From: Anaerocolumna sedimenticola
GTDB taxonomy: Bacteria > Bacillota > Clostridia > Lachnospirales > Lachnospiraceae
Direction of reading: 5' to 3'
DNA length: 64,000 nt
Assembly (NCBI RefSeq): GCF_009931695.1
Contig: NZ_CP048000.1
Location: forward strand, 3,861,501 to 3,925,500
Shown here: one piece after another, positions 38,701 through 48,911 of the stretch
How positions within the stretch are numbered: position 1 is the first letter of the stretch
Layout of the letters: every line of letters begins with the position of its first letter
The notes under the pieces: generated by a model
Databases searched by the model: none
What the model was told of the DNA's origin: nothing
What the model saw: the letters and a program-made list of their open reading frames with translations, nothing else
Position numbers and translations under genes: made by a program

Positions 38701-38727
38701 CGAACATATGATACGAACAAACGTTTT
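38701..38727. promoter_or_regulatory. two LexA (SOS) box candidates near the LysM gene
   Basis: CGAACATATGATAC (38701-38714) and CGAACAAACGTTTT (38714-38727) match the Gram-positive SOS box pattern CGAAC-N4-GTTCG in 8 and 8 of 10 positions. They lie 28-54 bp before the LysM start. Confidence 0.65.
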
Positions 38728-38748
38728 CTTATTTGTAATTATACAAAG

Positions 38749-38762
38749 CAAACATTTGTTTG
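38749..38762. promoter_or_regulatory. LexA box candidate, centre of the intergenic region
   Basis: CAAACATTTGTTTG is a perfect inverted repeat close to the SOS consensus (one change in each arm). Confidence 0.6.
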
Positions 38763-38796
38763 TCAATACCATTTACGGAAAATTTTATTAAATTAG

Positions 38797-38837
38797 CGAA
38801 CATAAGTTTTGCATTTCAATAAAATCTATGATATAAT
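38797..38837 (+). promoter_or_regulatory. lexA promoter with overlapping LexA box
   Basis: TTGCAT (38809-38814) and TATAAT (38832-38837) are 17 bases apart. The box CGAACATAAGTTTT (38797-38810) overlaps the -35, which would let LexA repress its own gene. Confidence 0.7.
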
Positions 38838-39006
38838 GAAAGCGAAACGGGGAATTGCAGGCTTGCTTGTATTTTCCAACTGGAGCAACAAGATTATGAA
38901 TACGTTTTATATCCATGATCTAATGGGATAAGTTAATGAGTATTCTATGAAAGAACATCTGATTTTCGATAATTCGATATCATTTAAATAATTAGGAGGT
39001 TACTAT

Positions 39007-39624
39007 ATGAGTTATGGTAAGATAAGTGCAAAGCAGAGAGAAATCTTAGAATATTTAAAATCACAAATTGTGAACAGAGGTTATCCGCCCGCTGTACGGG
39101 AAATATGTGAGGCTGTTAAATTAAAATCTACTTCTTCCGTACATTCCCACTTAGAAACCCTTGAGAAAAATGGATATATCAGACGTGATCCGTCAAAACC
39201 CAGGGCAATTGAAATTATAGACGACGGTTTTAATATAACCAGAAGAGAGATTGTTAATGTACCCATTGTTGGAACTATTACCGCAGGACAGCCTATATTA
39301 GCGGTTGAGAATCTGGATGGCTATTTTCCCATTCCAACAGAATATATGCCCAATGAAGAAACCTTTATGTTAAAGGTTAAGGGCGAAAGTATGATTAATG
39401 TCGGTATATTTGACGGAGATAAAATTCTTGTGCAGAGACAGTCCACTGCTTCTAACGGAGATATTGTTGTTGCACTTATTGAGGATTCGGTTACCGTAAA
39501 GACTTTCTATAAAGAAAATGGTTATTATCGATTACAACCTGAGAATGATACCATGGACCCGATTATTGTTCCTGAATTAAATATATTGGGCAAAGTAATT
39601 GGATTATTCCGTATGTTTCAATAG
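39007..39624 (+). CDS. lexA: SOS response repressor LexA
   Basis: A 205-residue repressor. Residues 1-70 form the winged helix (REILEYLKSQIVNRGYPPAV; STSSVHSHLETLEKNGYI). The C-terminal part is the self-cleaving S24 domain, with cleavage site A93-G94 (TITAGQP), nucleophile S128 (KGESMI) and Lys165 (SVTVKTF). After RecA-stimulated cleavage the SOS genes, including its own, are released. ATG follows TTAGGAGGT. It is autoregulated, as judged from the LexA boxes upstream, and has its own terminator. Confidence 0.97.
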   Translation: MSYGKISAKQREILEYLKSQIVNRGYPPAVREICEAVKLKSTSSVHSHLETLEKNGYIRRDPSKPRAIEIIDDGFNITRREIVNVPIVGTITAGQPILAVENLDGYFPIPTEYMPNEETFMLKVKGESMINVGIFDGDKILVQRQSTASNGDIVVALIEDSVTVKTFYKENGYYRLQPENDTMDPIIVPELNILGKVIGLFRMFQ

Positions 39625-39692
39625 TCCGGTAAGATTACATATAACTTTGCCGGTAAAGCTAACAAATACTTGATTTGCTTTCTCGCATAGTT

Positions 39693-39747
39693 AAAGCCCT
39701 GAACCAGTTTTCGAGTAGATACTCTATTGATTGGTCAGGGCTTTTTT
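39693..39747 (+). terminator. terminator of lexA
   Basis: AAAGCCCTGA-ACCA pairs with TGGTCAGGGCTTT, followed by six T in total, 70 bp after lexA. Confidence 0.85.
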
Positions 39748-39797
39748 AATGCCGTAAAAATACATATAGTAATCAGTAGCTTTTGCTAAACACTTCT

Positions 39798-40157
39798 TTA
39801 TACTTCCAGTTGCTCTCTTTCCACTACTTTTCCATCCCTCCAGATTCGTTCCAGATCATAGAACAAACGGTCTTCTTTCGAAAATATATGAACTACAACA
39901 TCACCATAGTCTAACAGAATCCAGCTTGCAGAACGGACTCCTTCAATTCGTTTTGGCTCATATCCGTGTTTTGCCAAAACCTGTTGTACGTTATCCACTA
40001 ATGCCTGAACCTGCGAAGAGTTGGTACCATTGGCTATAATAAAATAATCAGCGATAATGGTTATATCACCTATTTCTATCACTTTAATATCTTCTGCTTT
40101 TTTTTCATCTAATGCATTATAAGTAATCCTTGCTATCTCTTTCGAAATTTTATCCAT
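39798..40157 (-). CDS. rsfS: ribosome silencing factor RsfS
   Basis: Binds ribosomal protein L14 and blocks joining of the subunits when nutrients are short. The 119 residues match the family (KAEDIKVIEIGDITIIADYF; GTNSSQVQALVDNVQ; EGVRSASWILLDYGDVVVHI). Normal length. It is the last gene of the obg-yhbY-nadD-yqeK-rsfS series, separated from yqeK by a 104-bp repeat copy, so expression may depend on read-through of that hairpin. Confidence 0.96.
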   Translation of the reverse strand: MDKISKEIARITYNALDEKKAEDIKVIEIGDITIIADYFIIANGTNSSQVQALVDNVQQVLAKHGYEPKRIEGVRSASWILLDYGDVVVHIFSKEDRLFYDLERIWRDGKVVEREQLEV

Positions 40158-40188
40158 TTAAATCTCCTTTCAATGTCATATATTTTCA

Positions 40189-40292
40189 GGCGATTGCGAA
40201 ACGATATAGTTTTCTGATACACCATACAATTAATACGAATTTCACAGCTTCAGCTGCCTTTTAAATACAATAGCCTTGTTTCGCAATTACCT
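40189..40292. repeat. MITE-like palindromic repeat, copy 2 (internally deleted)
   Basis: It begins GGCGATTGCGAAAC and ends GTTTCGCAATTACCT. The left half matches the complete copies (ACCATACAATTAATACGAAT, TTCACAGCTTCAGCTGCC), but most of the right half is missing. It starts just after the yqeK stop codon (40296). Flanks TCATATATTTTCAG and TCCTATATTCTGAT may be a diverged target duplication. Confidence 0.8.
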
Positions 40293-40295
40293 ATC

Positions 40296-40874
40296 CTATA
40301 TTCTGATTTTATAATATTCATATGCATCTACTGTTAATTGGTCAATTTCCTGACCTTCTTTTTCCAAATACGAAAGGGTATTTTCCAGTATATCAACTGT
40401 TGCCTTGTTTAAATCGTAAAATGCGGTCTGCCTTATGGAATTTAATGCAGGAATCCGTTTTGAAGAACGGTTTGGCTCTATATAATCGGCAACAAAAATT
40501 ATCATTTCCAGTAGCGTCATATCCGGTTTACCGGTAGTATGATAATAAATTGCCGAGAGGATCTCTGTATCAGTAACACCATACTTATGCTCTGCATAAA
40601 AAGCGCCGAGTTTGCCGTGAAGCAAGAACCCGTTACGATTTTCCACCTCGGTAATTGGCAGTTTATACTTTCTGCATTCTGCGATTAATTCCTCATCTTT
40701 CATATCTTTCGCACAATCATGGAGTAAACCTGCTAAGTTAGCTTTATCCATGTCATAACCGTATTTAATTGCCAAAGCAAAACTCATACCTTGAACGCCC
40801 AGAGAATGATAAAATCTCTTCTCTGTCATAATTGCCGTTAAACTTTTCTGTAAAGCTAAGATGTCATACTCCAT
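40296..40874 (-). CDS. yqeK: HD-domain hydrolase YqeK (Ap4A symmetrical hydrolase family)
   Basis: A 192-residue HD-fold hydrolase. The metal site is visible as H24 (RFYHSLGV), AGLLHDCAKDM (the HD pair), LLHGKLGA and YHTTG. YqeK proteins were shown to split diadenosine tetraphosphate symmetrically to ADP. It overlaps nadD by 11 bp, so translation is coupled, and has the standard position after nadD. The UPF/Firmicutes length is normal. Confidence 0.93.
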   Translation of the reverse strand: MEYDILALQKSLTAIMTEKRFYHSLGVQGMSFALAIKYGYDMDKANLAGLLHDCAKDMKDEELIAECRKYKLPITEVENRNGFLLHGKLGAFYAEHKYGVTDTEILSAIYYHTTGKPDMTLLEMIIFVADYIEPNRSSKRIPALNSIRQTAFYDLNKATVDILENTLSYLEKEGQEIDQLTVDAYEYYKIRI

Positions 40875-41490
40875 TGTTGTCCTCCACTATAGCATACAGG
40901 TTATGATCCGTAATATATCGAACCACCTGATCCGGAACATAATACCGAATTGATTTGTTTAACCTTATATTTTGCCGGAGCATTTTAGAGGAAATATCCA
41001 TATTTGGGGTACTTAATAAATGAATTTTTGCCTCATATTTATTTGCTAAATAGTCAACCTGCTTGTCTAATTCTTTTCTGGTTGCATGATCTCTTACAGC
41101 TGCTACAATATTGGTCAGACTAAATATATTTTGCGGATGCCACCAATCCTCTATTTGAAATAAAGAATCCGCCCCCATAATAAAATAAAACTCATCCATA
41201 GGATATTTTATATTTAATTCTGCCAAAGTATCTGCTGTATAAGTGATGCCTTCCCGTTCCAGTTCTAATGAGGATAGTTCAAAGTGAGGATTATCTTTAA
41301 TTGCCAGGTCTATCATCTGAACCCTGTGCTCATCCTTTACTATACTCTCATGGAGCTTATGAGGCGGTTTTTTGGATGGCATAAAAAGTACCTTATCCAG
41401 TTTACATTCATCATATGCATTTTCAGCCAATATCAAATGGGCGAAATGAATTGGATTAAAGGTTCCACCCATAATTCCTATTTTACTCAT
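40864..41490 (-). CDS. nadD: nicotinate-nucleotide adenylyltransferase
   Basis: Adenylates nicotinate mononucleotide in NAD synthesis. The 208 residues show the nucleotidyltransferase phosphate loop GGTFNPIHFAHLILAE, MPSKKPPHK, FIMGADSLFQIEDWW and the second signature ISSKMLRQNI. Normal length. It lies between yhbY (28 bp) and yqeK (overlap) in the conserved clostridial order. Confidence 0.96.
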   Translation of the reverse strand: MSKIGIMGGTFNPIHFAHLILAENAYDECKLDKVLFMPSKKPPHKLHESIVKDEHRVQMIDLAIKDNPHFELSSLELEREGITYTADTLAELNIKYPMDEFYFIMGADSLFQIEDWWHPQNIFSLTNIVAAVRDHATRKELDKQVDYLANKYEAKIHLLSTPNMDISSKMLRQNIRLNKSIRYYVPDQVVRYITDHNLYAIVEDNNGV

Positions 41491-41518
41491 CAGGCTTTCC
41501 TTTCGTACAAATCAATTA

Positions 41519-41824
41519 TTATTTCTTCTTTTTGTCAACCGGAAGTTCAATTTTCTTTTTCTCTTTAGATTCACGATATAAAACTATTTTTTTACCTATG
41601 ACTTGTACTACTTCAGAATGGGTTCTTTCTGCTATAATCTGAGCTATTTCACCCGGATCATCCAGACAGTTTTTTAATACATTTATTTTTATTAATTCCC
41701 TGGCTTCTAAAGCTTCATCCAAACCTTTTGTAATTTCCGGTGTCAGACTTGACTTGCCAACCTGATATATGGGATCAATATTCATTGCTAATCCTTTTAA
41801 ATAAGCTCTTTGCTTACTTGTCAT
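41519..41824 (-). CDS. yhbY: YhbY-type CRM-domain RNA-binding protein
   Basis: A 101-residue single CRM domain with the GxxG-type loop: LKGLAMNIDPIYQVGKSSLT, then ELIKINVLKNCLDDPGEIA. It is linked to 50S ribosome assembly. The C-terminus is a lysine-rich tail (KKKIELPVDKKKK). It follows obg at a distance of 182 bp, a gap filled by a repeat copy. Confidence 0.94.
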   Translation of the reverse strand: MTSKQRAYLKGLAMNIDPIYQVGKSSLTPEITKGLDEALEARELIKINVLKNCLDDPGEIAQIIAERTHSEVVQVIGKKIVLYRESKEKKKIELPVDKKKK

Positions 41825-41844
41825 TATTTAATCTCCTTATTCTT

Positions 41845-43299
<1,455 letters not shown>

Positions 43300-43405
43300 T
43301 CACCTCTTTTTCATGTGTTTTATTATAATCGGATTTAGCAATAATTACAAGAAAAAATACGTTTCGAGTAATTTTTGTAACTTGTTATTATTTATTAATA
43401 TAACT

Positions 43406-43451
43406 AAAAATGAACCCCATATTCATGATTTAATCAAGAATTTGGGGTTCA
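43406..43451 (-). terminator. terminator of the rplU-prp-rpmA operon
   Basis: TGAACCCCATATTC (43411-43424) pairs with GAATTTGGGGTTCA (43438-43451). On the minus strand five T follow. It starts 14 bp after rpmA. Confidence 0.88.
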
Positions 43452-43464
43452 TAATCATCTCATA

Positions 43465-43752
43465 TTATTTAGATTCTACTGGATAAACAGAAGCTTGTTT
43501 CTTGTCTCTGCCTTTTCTTTCGAAACGAACAACACCGTCTACTAAAGCGAATAATGTATCATCTCCGCCACGTCCAACGTTATTGCCTGGATGAATTTTA
43601 GTACCACGTTGTCTGTAAAGTATATTACCAGCTAAAACGAATTGTCCGTCAGCTCTTTTCGCACCTAATCTTTTGGATTCGGAATCTCTACCGTTCTTAG
43701 TAGAACCAACACCCTTTTTATGAGCGAAAAATTGAAGGTTCATCTTTAACAT
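43465..43752 (-). CDS. rpmA: 50S ribosomal protein L27 with cleavable N-terminal extension
   Basis: A 95-residue L27. The N-terminus [20 protein letters not shown] carries the Firmicutes extension [10 protein letters not shown], which the Prp protease removes so that the mature protein begins at HKKG and reaches the peptidyl-transferase centre. The rest ([19 protein letters not shown]) is standard. ATG follows AAGGAGGT. prp lies directly upstream in the same operon. Confidence 0.97.
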   Translation of the reverse strand: MLKMNLQFFAHKKGVGSTKNGRDSESKRLGAKRADGQFVLAGNILYRQRGTKIHPGNNVGRGGDDTLFALVDGVVRFERKGRDKKQASVYPVESK

Positions 43753-43801
43753 AACCTACACCTCCTTGAATGTTTGGCTGCAGAATTGATCATCAACCCT
43801 G

Positions 43802-44119
43802 CTAAATCAACTTAATATATTCCTGACCATAATCCTCTCTTATTCCTTGTATACCAAGAAATAAAGAGTTCAATAATAAACTTGACTCATTACTAAGTTT
43901 TGAAACAATCTTGAAATCTATCTCGCCTTTATTCTCATCTTCCTTATAATCAAAGGTATCTGAAGTAAAATGTTCTATAGAATTCACAGTATTAATTACC
44001 AGAGCCGATACGGCCGCACATACAATATCCTGTCCGCTTTCCGCAAACCCTGCATGTCCTAAGCACCGGAAACCAATAATTTTACTTTCTGCATTCTTAT
44101 AAACGGATATTTTAATCAT
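43802..44119 (-). CDS. prp: ribosomal-processing cysteine protease Prp
   Basis: Cleaves the L27 extension. The 105 residues (YsxB/DUF464 family) have catalytic His (RCLGHAGFAESG) and Cys (DIVCAAVSALVINT). It sits between rplU and rpmA as in other Firmicutes. The ribosome site (AGGTAAGTG) is weak, so it may be made at a lower level than L21 and L27. Confidence 0.95.
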   Translation of the reverse strand: MIKISVYKNAESKIIGFRCLGHAGFAESGQDIVCAAVSALVINTVNSIEHFTSDTFDYKEDENKGEIDFKIVSKLSNESSLLLNSLFLGIQGIREDYGQEYIKLI

Positions 44120-44142
44120 ATCACTTACCTGTGTGGTATTAA

Positions 44143-44451
44143 TTATGCATTGATTTTTTCAATCTTAACCTTAGTATATGGCTGTCTGTGACCGTTTTTC
44201 TTGTGATATCCGGTTTTTCTCTTGTATCTGTAAACGATAACCTTTTTGTTTTTACCTTCTTCAACAACGGTTGCTGTAACGGTTGCATTAGCTACAGTAG
44301 GATTTCCTACTACTAATTCACCCTTGTTTACTACAAGAACTTGATCAAATGAAACAGTTGAACCAGCTTCTACACCAAGCTTTTCTACTTTAATGATATC
44401 GCCTTCGGCTACTTTGTACTGTTTACCACCTGTTGCTATAATTGCGTACAT
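44143..44451 (-). CDS. rplU: 50S ribosomal protein L21
   Basis: A 102-residue L21: [18 protein letters not shown] at the start and [20 protein letters not shown] near the end. I start at ATG 44451, which follows AGGAGGT by 5 bases; the longer frame to 44481 would run through that site and the leader. It is first in rplU-prp-rpmA and is probably controlled by the leader upstream. Confidence 0.97.
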   Translation of the reverse strand: MYAIIATGGKQYKVAEGDIIKVEKLGVEAGSTVSFDQVLVVNKGELVVGNPTVANATVTATVVEEGKNKKVIVYRYKRKTGYHKKNGHRQPYTKVKIEKINA

Positions 44452-44462
44452 ATGGCACCTCC

Positions 44463-44539
44463 TATTATCATTACTCGCCAACTATGGTATCTGTTATTTA
44501 TAAAAATACAGAATTTTAGAACCTCGTTGTGCGGCACAC
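44463..44539 (-). promoter_or_regulatory. candidate L21 leader RNA
   Basis: The untranslated stretch before rplU holds GTGTGCCGCACAACGAGG and TTGGCGAGTAATGATAATAGG on the minus strand, a layout like the L21 autoregulatory leader of Firmicutes. I judged this by eye only. Confidence 0.5.
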
Positions 44540-44563
44540 TAAAGTATATTAGCATATAAGACA

Positions 44564-45064
44564 TTATTTGTCAATACATTTTTCAAAACAGACCGCTTCT
44601 TCATTGTCGGTATATTTACCATAATTCTCTATTTGATGGTATCCCAAGGCTTCATAAAATAAAACCGCGTTTTTATTTATTAATCGAGTTTCCAGCCTAA
44701 GCGCCTTATAACCCAGATTTTTTGCCTCTATTTCAAGCTGAGTTAAAATTGCTCTCCCTATACCGGAACCCTTATACATTGCATACATTCGTTTCACTTC
44801 AGCCGTTTGCTCATCCAGGGGACGTATTGCTCCGCAGCCGATAGCTTCACCTTTCTGATTATAGGCTGTAATAAATAAACTGCGAGTCACTTTAAAATCA
44901 GCAGAATAATAGGAACTTCGTCCACTGCTGCCGGTTAGTGCTTCCAGGTAATCGGATAATTCATCCATTAATGCTAAAGCTTCTGCGGAATCCGGGTCTG
45001 TTTTCCTTAAATATGCCACATTATTCTCATTTTCATTGATTTTATTGTTATCTTTATTATCCAA
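44564..45064 (-). CDS. GNAT-family N-acetyltransferase
   Basis: A 166-residue acetyltransferase. AIGCGAIRPLDEQTAEVKRM is the beta4 region, YKGSGIGRAILTQLE the acetyl-CoA loop, and NAVLFYEALGYHQI the C-terminal motif. The first 15 residues are acidic and Asn-rich and look disordered. No operon partner on this strand; substrate unknown. Confidence 0.85.
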   Translation of the reverse strand: MDNKDNNKINENENNVAYLRKTDPDSAEALALMDELSDYLEALTGSSGRSSYYSADFKVTRSLFITAYNQKGEAIGCGAIRPLDEQTAEVKRMYAMYKGSGIGRAILTQLEIEAKNLGYKALRLETRLINKNAVLFYEALGYHQIENYGKYTDNEEAVCFEKCIDK

Positions 45065-45417
45065 TTTACTAATAAAATCATCCCCTTATCAATTCATATT
45101 GAAAGAATACTAATTTCAGTTAATTCAATTTATACTAACAGTTTATTTCCTCATATAGGAGTTTTTCATATCCCTTATTATTGGAAGATTGATTACTACC
45201 TTGGCACATAAATCCCTTTTCATTGTCAATTATTATAAACTGTAATTCATCAAATGATTCAGAAAAATTAAAACTGCCAGTTAACTACATATCCTTTATA
45301 TAGTATAACTCATATTTTATAAAATGAAAATAAAATATCATACTCCTTTACAGATAGTTGCTATAATGATTTGACTGTATTATAATACATAGGATAAATA
45401 GAAAGGCGGATATTACC
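45065..45417. other. divergent intergenic region
   Basis: AT-rich, no gene seen. It holds the promoter of the alanyl-tRNA editing gene at 45358-45386. Confidence 0.5.
45358..45386 (+). promoter_or_regulatory. promoter of the alanyl-tRNA editing gene
   Basis: TTGCTA (45358-45363) and TATAAT (45381-45386) with a 17-base spacer, 31 bp before the start codon. Confidence 0.6.
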
Positions 45418-46602
45418 ATGAGTGAACCAACCATTCAATTATATAATCAGGACAGTTATATGAAAACATTCCAGGGTACTGTTTTAACCTGTGTGAAGCA
45501 AACGGTAGAAGGGCAGCCGGATAAACCAAGTTATATTGTTACGTTAGATGTTACGGCTTTTTTCCCGGAGGGAGGCGGACAAGCTTCCGATACGGGAAGT
45601 ATTAATGGTATAACAGTTACAGATGTACAGGAAGACGACGGAATTATCTATCATACCATGGTGGCCCCGCTTACCGTTGGTGAAACAATTACCGGAGAGA
45701 TAAATTGGAATAGGCGTTTTGACTTTATGCAGCATCATACGGCGGAACATATTATTTCCGGTTTCGTTCATAAATATTTTGGCTATGATAATGTAGGGTT
45801 TCATTTAGGCAGTGAAGTAGTCACTATCGATTTTAATGGTAGTTTAACAGAAGAAGATATTAGAAATATAGAACTAAAAGCAAATCAGGCTGTATATGAA
45901 AATATTCCAATCAAGGTCAGTTTTCCAAATCCCCAGGAATTAAAAGAACTGGATTACCGAAGTAAAATAGAGCTTTCCGGTGATATCCGAATCGTAACCA
46001 TTCCAGGTTGTGATATCTGCGCCTGCTGTGCACCCCATGTAGCTTTAACCGGTGAAATAGGCGGAATTAAAATAACCTCCTTCCAGAAATATAAAGGCGG
46101 GATCAGAATCAATATGTTATGCGGAACCCGGGCACTTAAAGATTATAATAAGAAAGAAAAGAGTGTAACGGATATATCTGTTTTATTATCTGCTAAACCA
46201 GATGAAGTCCAGGATGCTGTAAAGAACATAAAAAATGAAAATCAAACTCTAAAAGGCCAATTATTAAATTTACAGAACCAAATATTAGTATATAAAGCTG
46301 CTGCCTTTCAGACTGGAACCGATTCCATCTGTATTTTTGATAACGATGTGGCAGCTGCTTCTTTAAGAACTTATGGAAATCTGCTTATAGAACATTGTGA
46401 GGGAATCTGTGCAGTATTTACAACTACTGATGAACAGGAATACAAATATGTACTTTTATCTAAAACAATTGACGTACGCCCTATAGGTAAAAGGCTGAAT
46501 GAATCATTTGGAGGAAAAGGCGGCGGTTCCAAAGAGATGGTTCAGGGCTCAGTCAAGGGTAAGAAAGAGGATATAGAGGCCTTTATCAATAATATTAAGT
46601 AA
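45418..46602 (+). CDS. alanyl-tRNA editing protein (AlaX-L) with DHHA1 domain
   Basis: Removes wrongly attached amino acids (mostly Ser, Gly) from tRNA-Ala in trans. The 394 residues match the editing half of AlaRS: N-terminal barrel (TAFFPEGGGQASDTGSI), zinc site in MQHHTAEHI (H-x3-H) and CDICACCAPHV (C-x3-H), then a coiled coil (VKNIKNENQTLKGQL) and a C-terminal DHHA1 domain ending in GKGGGSKEMVQGSVKG. ATG follows GAAAGGCGG. It is a long-form AlaX, monocistronic. Confidence 0.92.
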   Translation: MSEPTIQLYNQDSYMKTFQGTVLTCVKQTVEGQPDKPSYIVTLDVTAFFPEGGGQASDTGSINGITVTDVQEDDGIIYHTMVAPLTVGETITGEINWNRRFDFMQHHTAEHIISGFVHKYFGYDNVGFHLGSEVVTIDFNGSLTEEDIRNIELKANQAVYENIPIKVSFPNPQELKELDYRSKIELSGDIRIVTIPGCDICACCAPHVALTGEIGGIKITSFQKYKGGIRINMLCGTRALKDYNKKEKSVTDISVLLSAKPDEVQDAVKNIKNENQTLKGQLLNLQNQILVYKAAAFQTGTDSICIFDNDVAAASLRTYGNLLIEHCEGICAVFTTTDEQEYKYVLLSKTIDVRPIGKRLNESFGGKGGGSKEMVQGSVKGKKEDIEAFINNIK

Positions 46603-46632
46603 AAATAACTGCATTTCCGGAATTCTTTTATT

Positions 46633-46731
46633 TTCGCGAAAGCAAAGTGAGAATCAGCAAGCTTGCTTGCAATAATTCGAACGCGCACGCGAACCGAAGA
46701 AACTCGCCAAGCGTGTTTCTTTCGGTTGTGC
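46633..46731. repeat. hairpin repeat family B, copy 2 (inverted orientation)
   Basis: It starts TTCGCGAAAGCAAAGTGAGA and ends TTTCTTTCGGTTGTGC. Its reverse complement shares with copy 1 the blocks AGTTTCTTCGGTTCG, ATTGCAAG.AAGCTTG and CACTTTGCTTTCGCG. It contains GCAAGCTTGC, and ACCGAAGAAAC pairs with GTTTCTTTCGGT. Confidence 0.8.
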
Positions 46732-46750
46732 AATTAAACCGTGACGTATA

Positions 46751-46777
46751 GTTTGTGAAAACGGAGTTTTCACAAAC
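46751..46777. terminator. perfect 12-bp hairpin between convergent genes
   Basis: GTTTGTGAAAAC-gga-GTTTTCACAAAC is fully complementary. It lies 36 bp after the stop of the VWA gene and about 150 bp after the AlaX gene, and may end either transcript, though T-runs are weak. Confidence 0.55.
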
Positions 46778-46813
46778 TGAACAGAGAAAATAGTTAAGCT
46801 GTTTTCTACGATC

Positions 46814-48595
46814 TTATTCAATTCCGTCAACATTGGGATGCATGTAATCAGGATTAAATCTTTCCATTTTTTTTACCAGAGATACAAATTCATCTTTATA
46901 TTCGTCCCTTTCCGTATTTATCCTGCTTAAGTTATCTAAGATCATATCATAAGAAGAAGTTCCTTTCCATTTACTGTCCCTTAATAACATTCCAAATGAA
47001 GCCACAGAACTTGCAAAGGTCAGATTATCCGGCATGGATTTTGTGTAAATGCCTGCATCAACCGATACGGACATAAGTTTACTCTTATTTTTATCCGGAT
47101 CTTTATACCGTATATTAATGGTAAGCCACTCTTTGCTGTTCGCAAAGCCGGGTAATTGTTCTTTGGTTTGATATTTTAATTCGGTTTCCGGTATGTCCTG
47201 CCTGGAATCTGCGGTAAGCAGTTCATAAAGAGCAGTTACCCGGTGTCCCGCCCCTATTTCACCGGCATCTTTCGTATCATCTTCAAAATCTTCCGTATTT
47301 AATAAACGGTTTTCATAACCGATCAAACGGTAACCTTTAATTTGTTCCGGATTGAATTCTACCTGAAGTTTCACATCCTTGGCAACAGTAAATAAGGTAC
47401 CTCCCATTTCTTCTACCAAAACTTTTTTCGCTTCCAGAAGTGAATCGATATAGGAATAATTTCCGTTACCATTATCCGCTAAGGCTTCCATTTTATTATC
47501 CTTTATATTTTCCGTACCAAATCCCAGGACGGACAGAAATACACCGTTTTCCCTTTTCTCTTCTATCAATCTGGTGAGGGCTCCTTCACTGGTAATACCT
47601 ACATTTAAATCTCCGTCCGTCGCCAATATGACCCGGTTATTACCGCCTTTGATATAATATGCTTCTGCTAATTCATAAGCCTTCTCAATTCCGGCTGAAC
47701 CTGCGGTACTTCCGCCTGCTGTCAAATCTTCGATTGCAGAAGAAATTTTCATCGTTTCATCTCCTCTTGCCCCCTCTAACACTACCCGTTCTTCTCCGGC
47801 ATAGGTAACGATGGAGATCCGGTCATTTTCATTCAAATTTTCTGTTAGCATAACAAATGCTTTCTGCATAAGAGGCAATTTATTTGCTTCATCCATGGAA
47901 CCGGATACATCCAGTAAAAATACAATATTAGAACTGGGACATTCCTTCCTATCAATATCTTTTGCTTTTAAACCGATTAACAACAGCTTCGCATTTTCAT
48001 TCCAGGGACAATCGGATAATTCGGTATTAACGGAAAATGGGTTGCCTGACTCTGGTTCTTTATAATCATATTTGAAATAATTAATCATTTCTTCTAATCT
48101 TACAGCATCGGGTTCTACCGGTTGATTTTCATAGATCATCCTTCTGATATTACTGTAGGAAGCCGTATCCACATCAACAGAAAAAGTAGATAACGGATTA
48201 TTTAAGACAGAAACAAAATCATTTTCCACAATGGCTTTATATTCTTCCGTATTATAATTTCCTAAACCATTATTTTCTTTATCTAATAAGGTTCCCATTC
48301 CATACTCATCTACCTGGACTTTATCCTCTTCCACGGCTATTCCGTCTGTTCCGGCAATTCCTGTATTACTATCAGCTTTATCACGAACAGCAGATGAATC
48401 CATGACCTGGTTTTGTACCTGACTTTCTGATAGAACCGTATTGACACTATTAGCTTGGCCTCCCGAAACATTCGTACCGGTAGCGGAATCCGGGATTTCC
48501 ATATTAGCTTTTTTACCGGAACACCCTGTTATGCTGATTACGATTAAAATCAATACCAAAAATAAATGGATAAAGTAATTCTTTTTCTTTTTCAT
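46814..48595 (-). CDS. VWA-domain lipoprotein (YfbK-like)
   Basis: A surface lipoprotein of about 593 residues: an N-terminal signal with lipobox (VISITGCSG), a low-complexity linker, a vWF-type N-terminal region (FSVDVDTASYSNIRRMIYEN), a VWA domain with the MIDAS motif DVSGS (IVFLLDVSGSMDEANKL) and TDGDLNVG, and a C-terminal DUF3520-like part (SSYDMILDNLSRINTERDEY). The layout is that of the YfbK family. I start at ATG 48595, 7 bases after AGGAGG, not at the TTG next to the site. Probably binds a metal-dependent partner outside the cell. Confidence 0.85.
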   Translation of the reverse strand: MKKKKNYFIHLFLVLILIVISITGCSGKKANMEIPDSATGTNVSGGQANSVNTVLSESQVQNQVMDSSAVRDKADSNTGIAGTDGIAVEEDKVQVDEYGMGTLLDKENNGLGNYNTEEYKAIVENDFVSVLNNPLSTFSVDVDTASYSNIRRMIYENQPVEPDAVRLEEMINYFKYDYKEPESGNPFSVNTELSDCPWNENAKLLLIGLKAKDIDRKECPSSNIVFLLDVSGSMDEANKLPLMQKAFVMLTENLNENDRISIVTYAGEERVVLEGARGDETMKISSAIEDLTAGGSTAGSAGIEKAYELAEAYYIKGGNNRVILATDGDLNVGITSEGALTRLIEEKRENGVFLSVLGFGTENIKDNKMEALADNGNGNYSYIDSLLEAKKVLVEEMGGTLFTVAKDVKLQVEFNPEQIKGYRLIGYENRLLNTEDFEDDTKDAGEIGAGHRVTALYELLTADSRQDIPETELKYQTKEQLPGFANSKEWLTINIRYKDPDKNKSKLMSVSVDAGIYTKSMPDNLTFASSVASFGMLLRDSKWKGTSSYDMILDNLSRINTERDEYKDEFVSLVKKMERFNPDYMHPNVDGIE

Positions 48596-48601
48596 AAACA
48601 A

Positions 48602-48911
48602 TCCTCCTATATTGAATTCACATTGCTGCTAATTAGACGAATTCAAATGGAATTTCGTTCCATTTATTTATAGAAAAATGGATAAATTTTTGCATGTTCT
48701 ACAAAAGATAAGTGGTTTAACCTTTGATTACAACGCATCCATAAAAATAAATATAAAATTATGTTAATCTGCAATTATTGAAAATAAAAGTATTTAAATT
48801 AAATTAGAAAAAAACCTAATCGGCTCATTCCCAAATAGAACCAATTAGGTTTTGAATTTTATAAAATTTGCATATATTTTACTGAATATACCTGAGCAGG
48901 TTAAAATTGAA
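48602..48911. other. intergenic with one terminator
   Basis: No gene is seen; the region holds the VWA gene promoter area and the ybaK terminator (48807-48853). Confidence 0.5.
48807..48853 (-). terminator. terminator of ybaK
   Basis: AAAACCTAAT (48811-48820) pairs with ATTAGGTTTT (48844-48853), with CGG/CCA continuing. On the minus strand it ends in a run of T. Confidence 0.85.
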
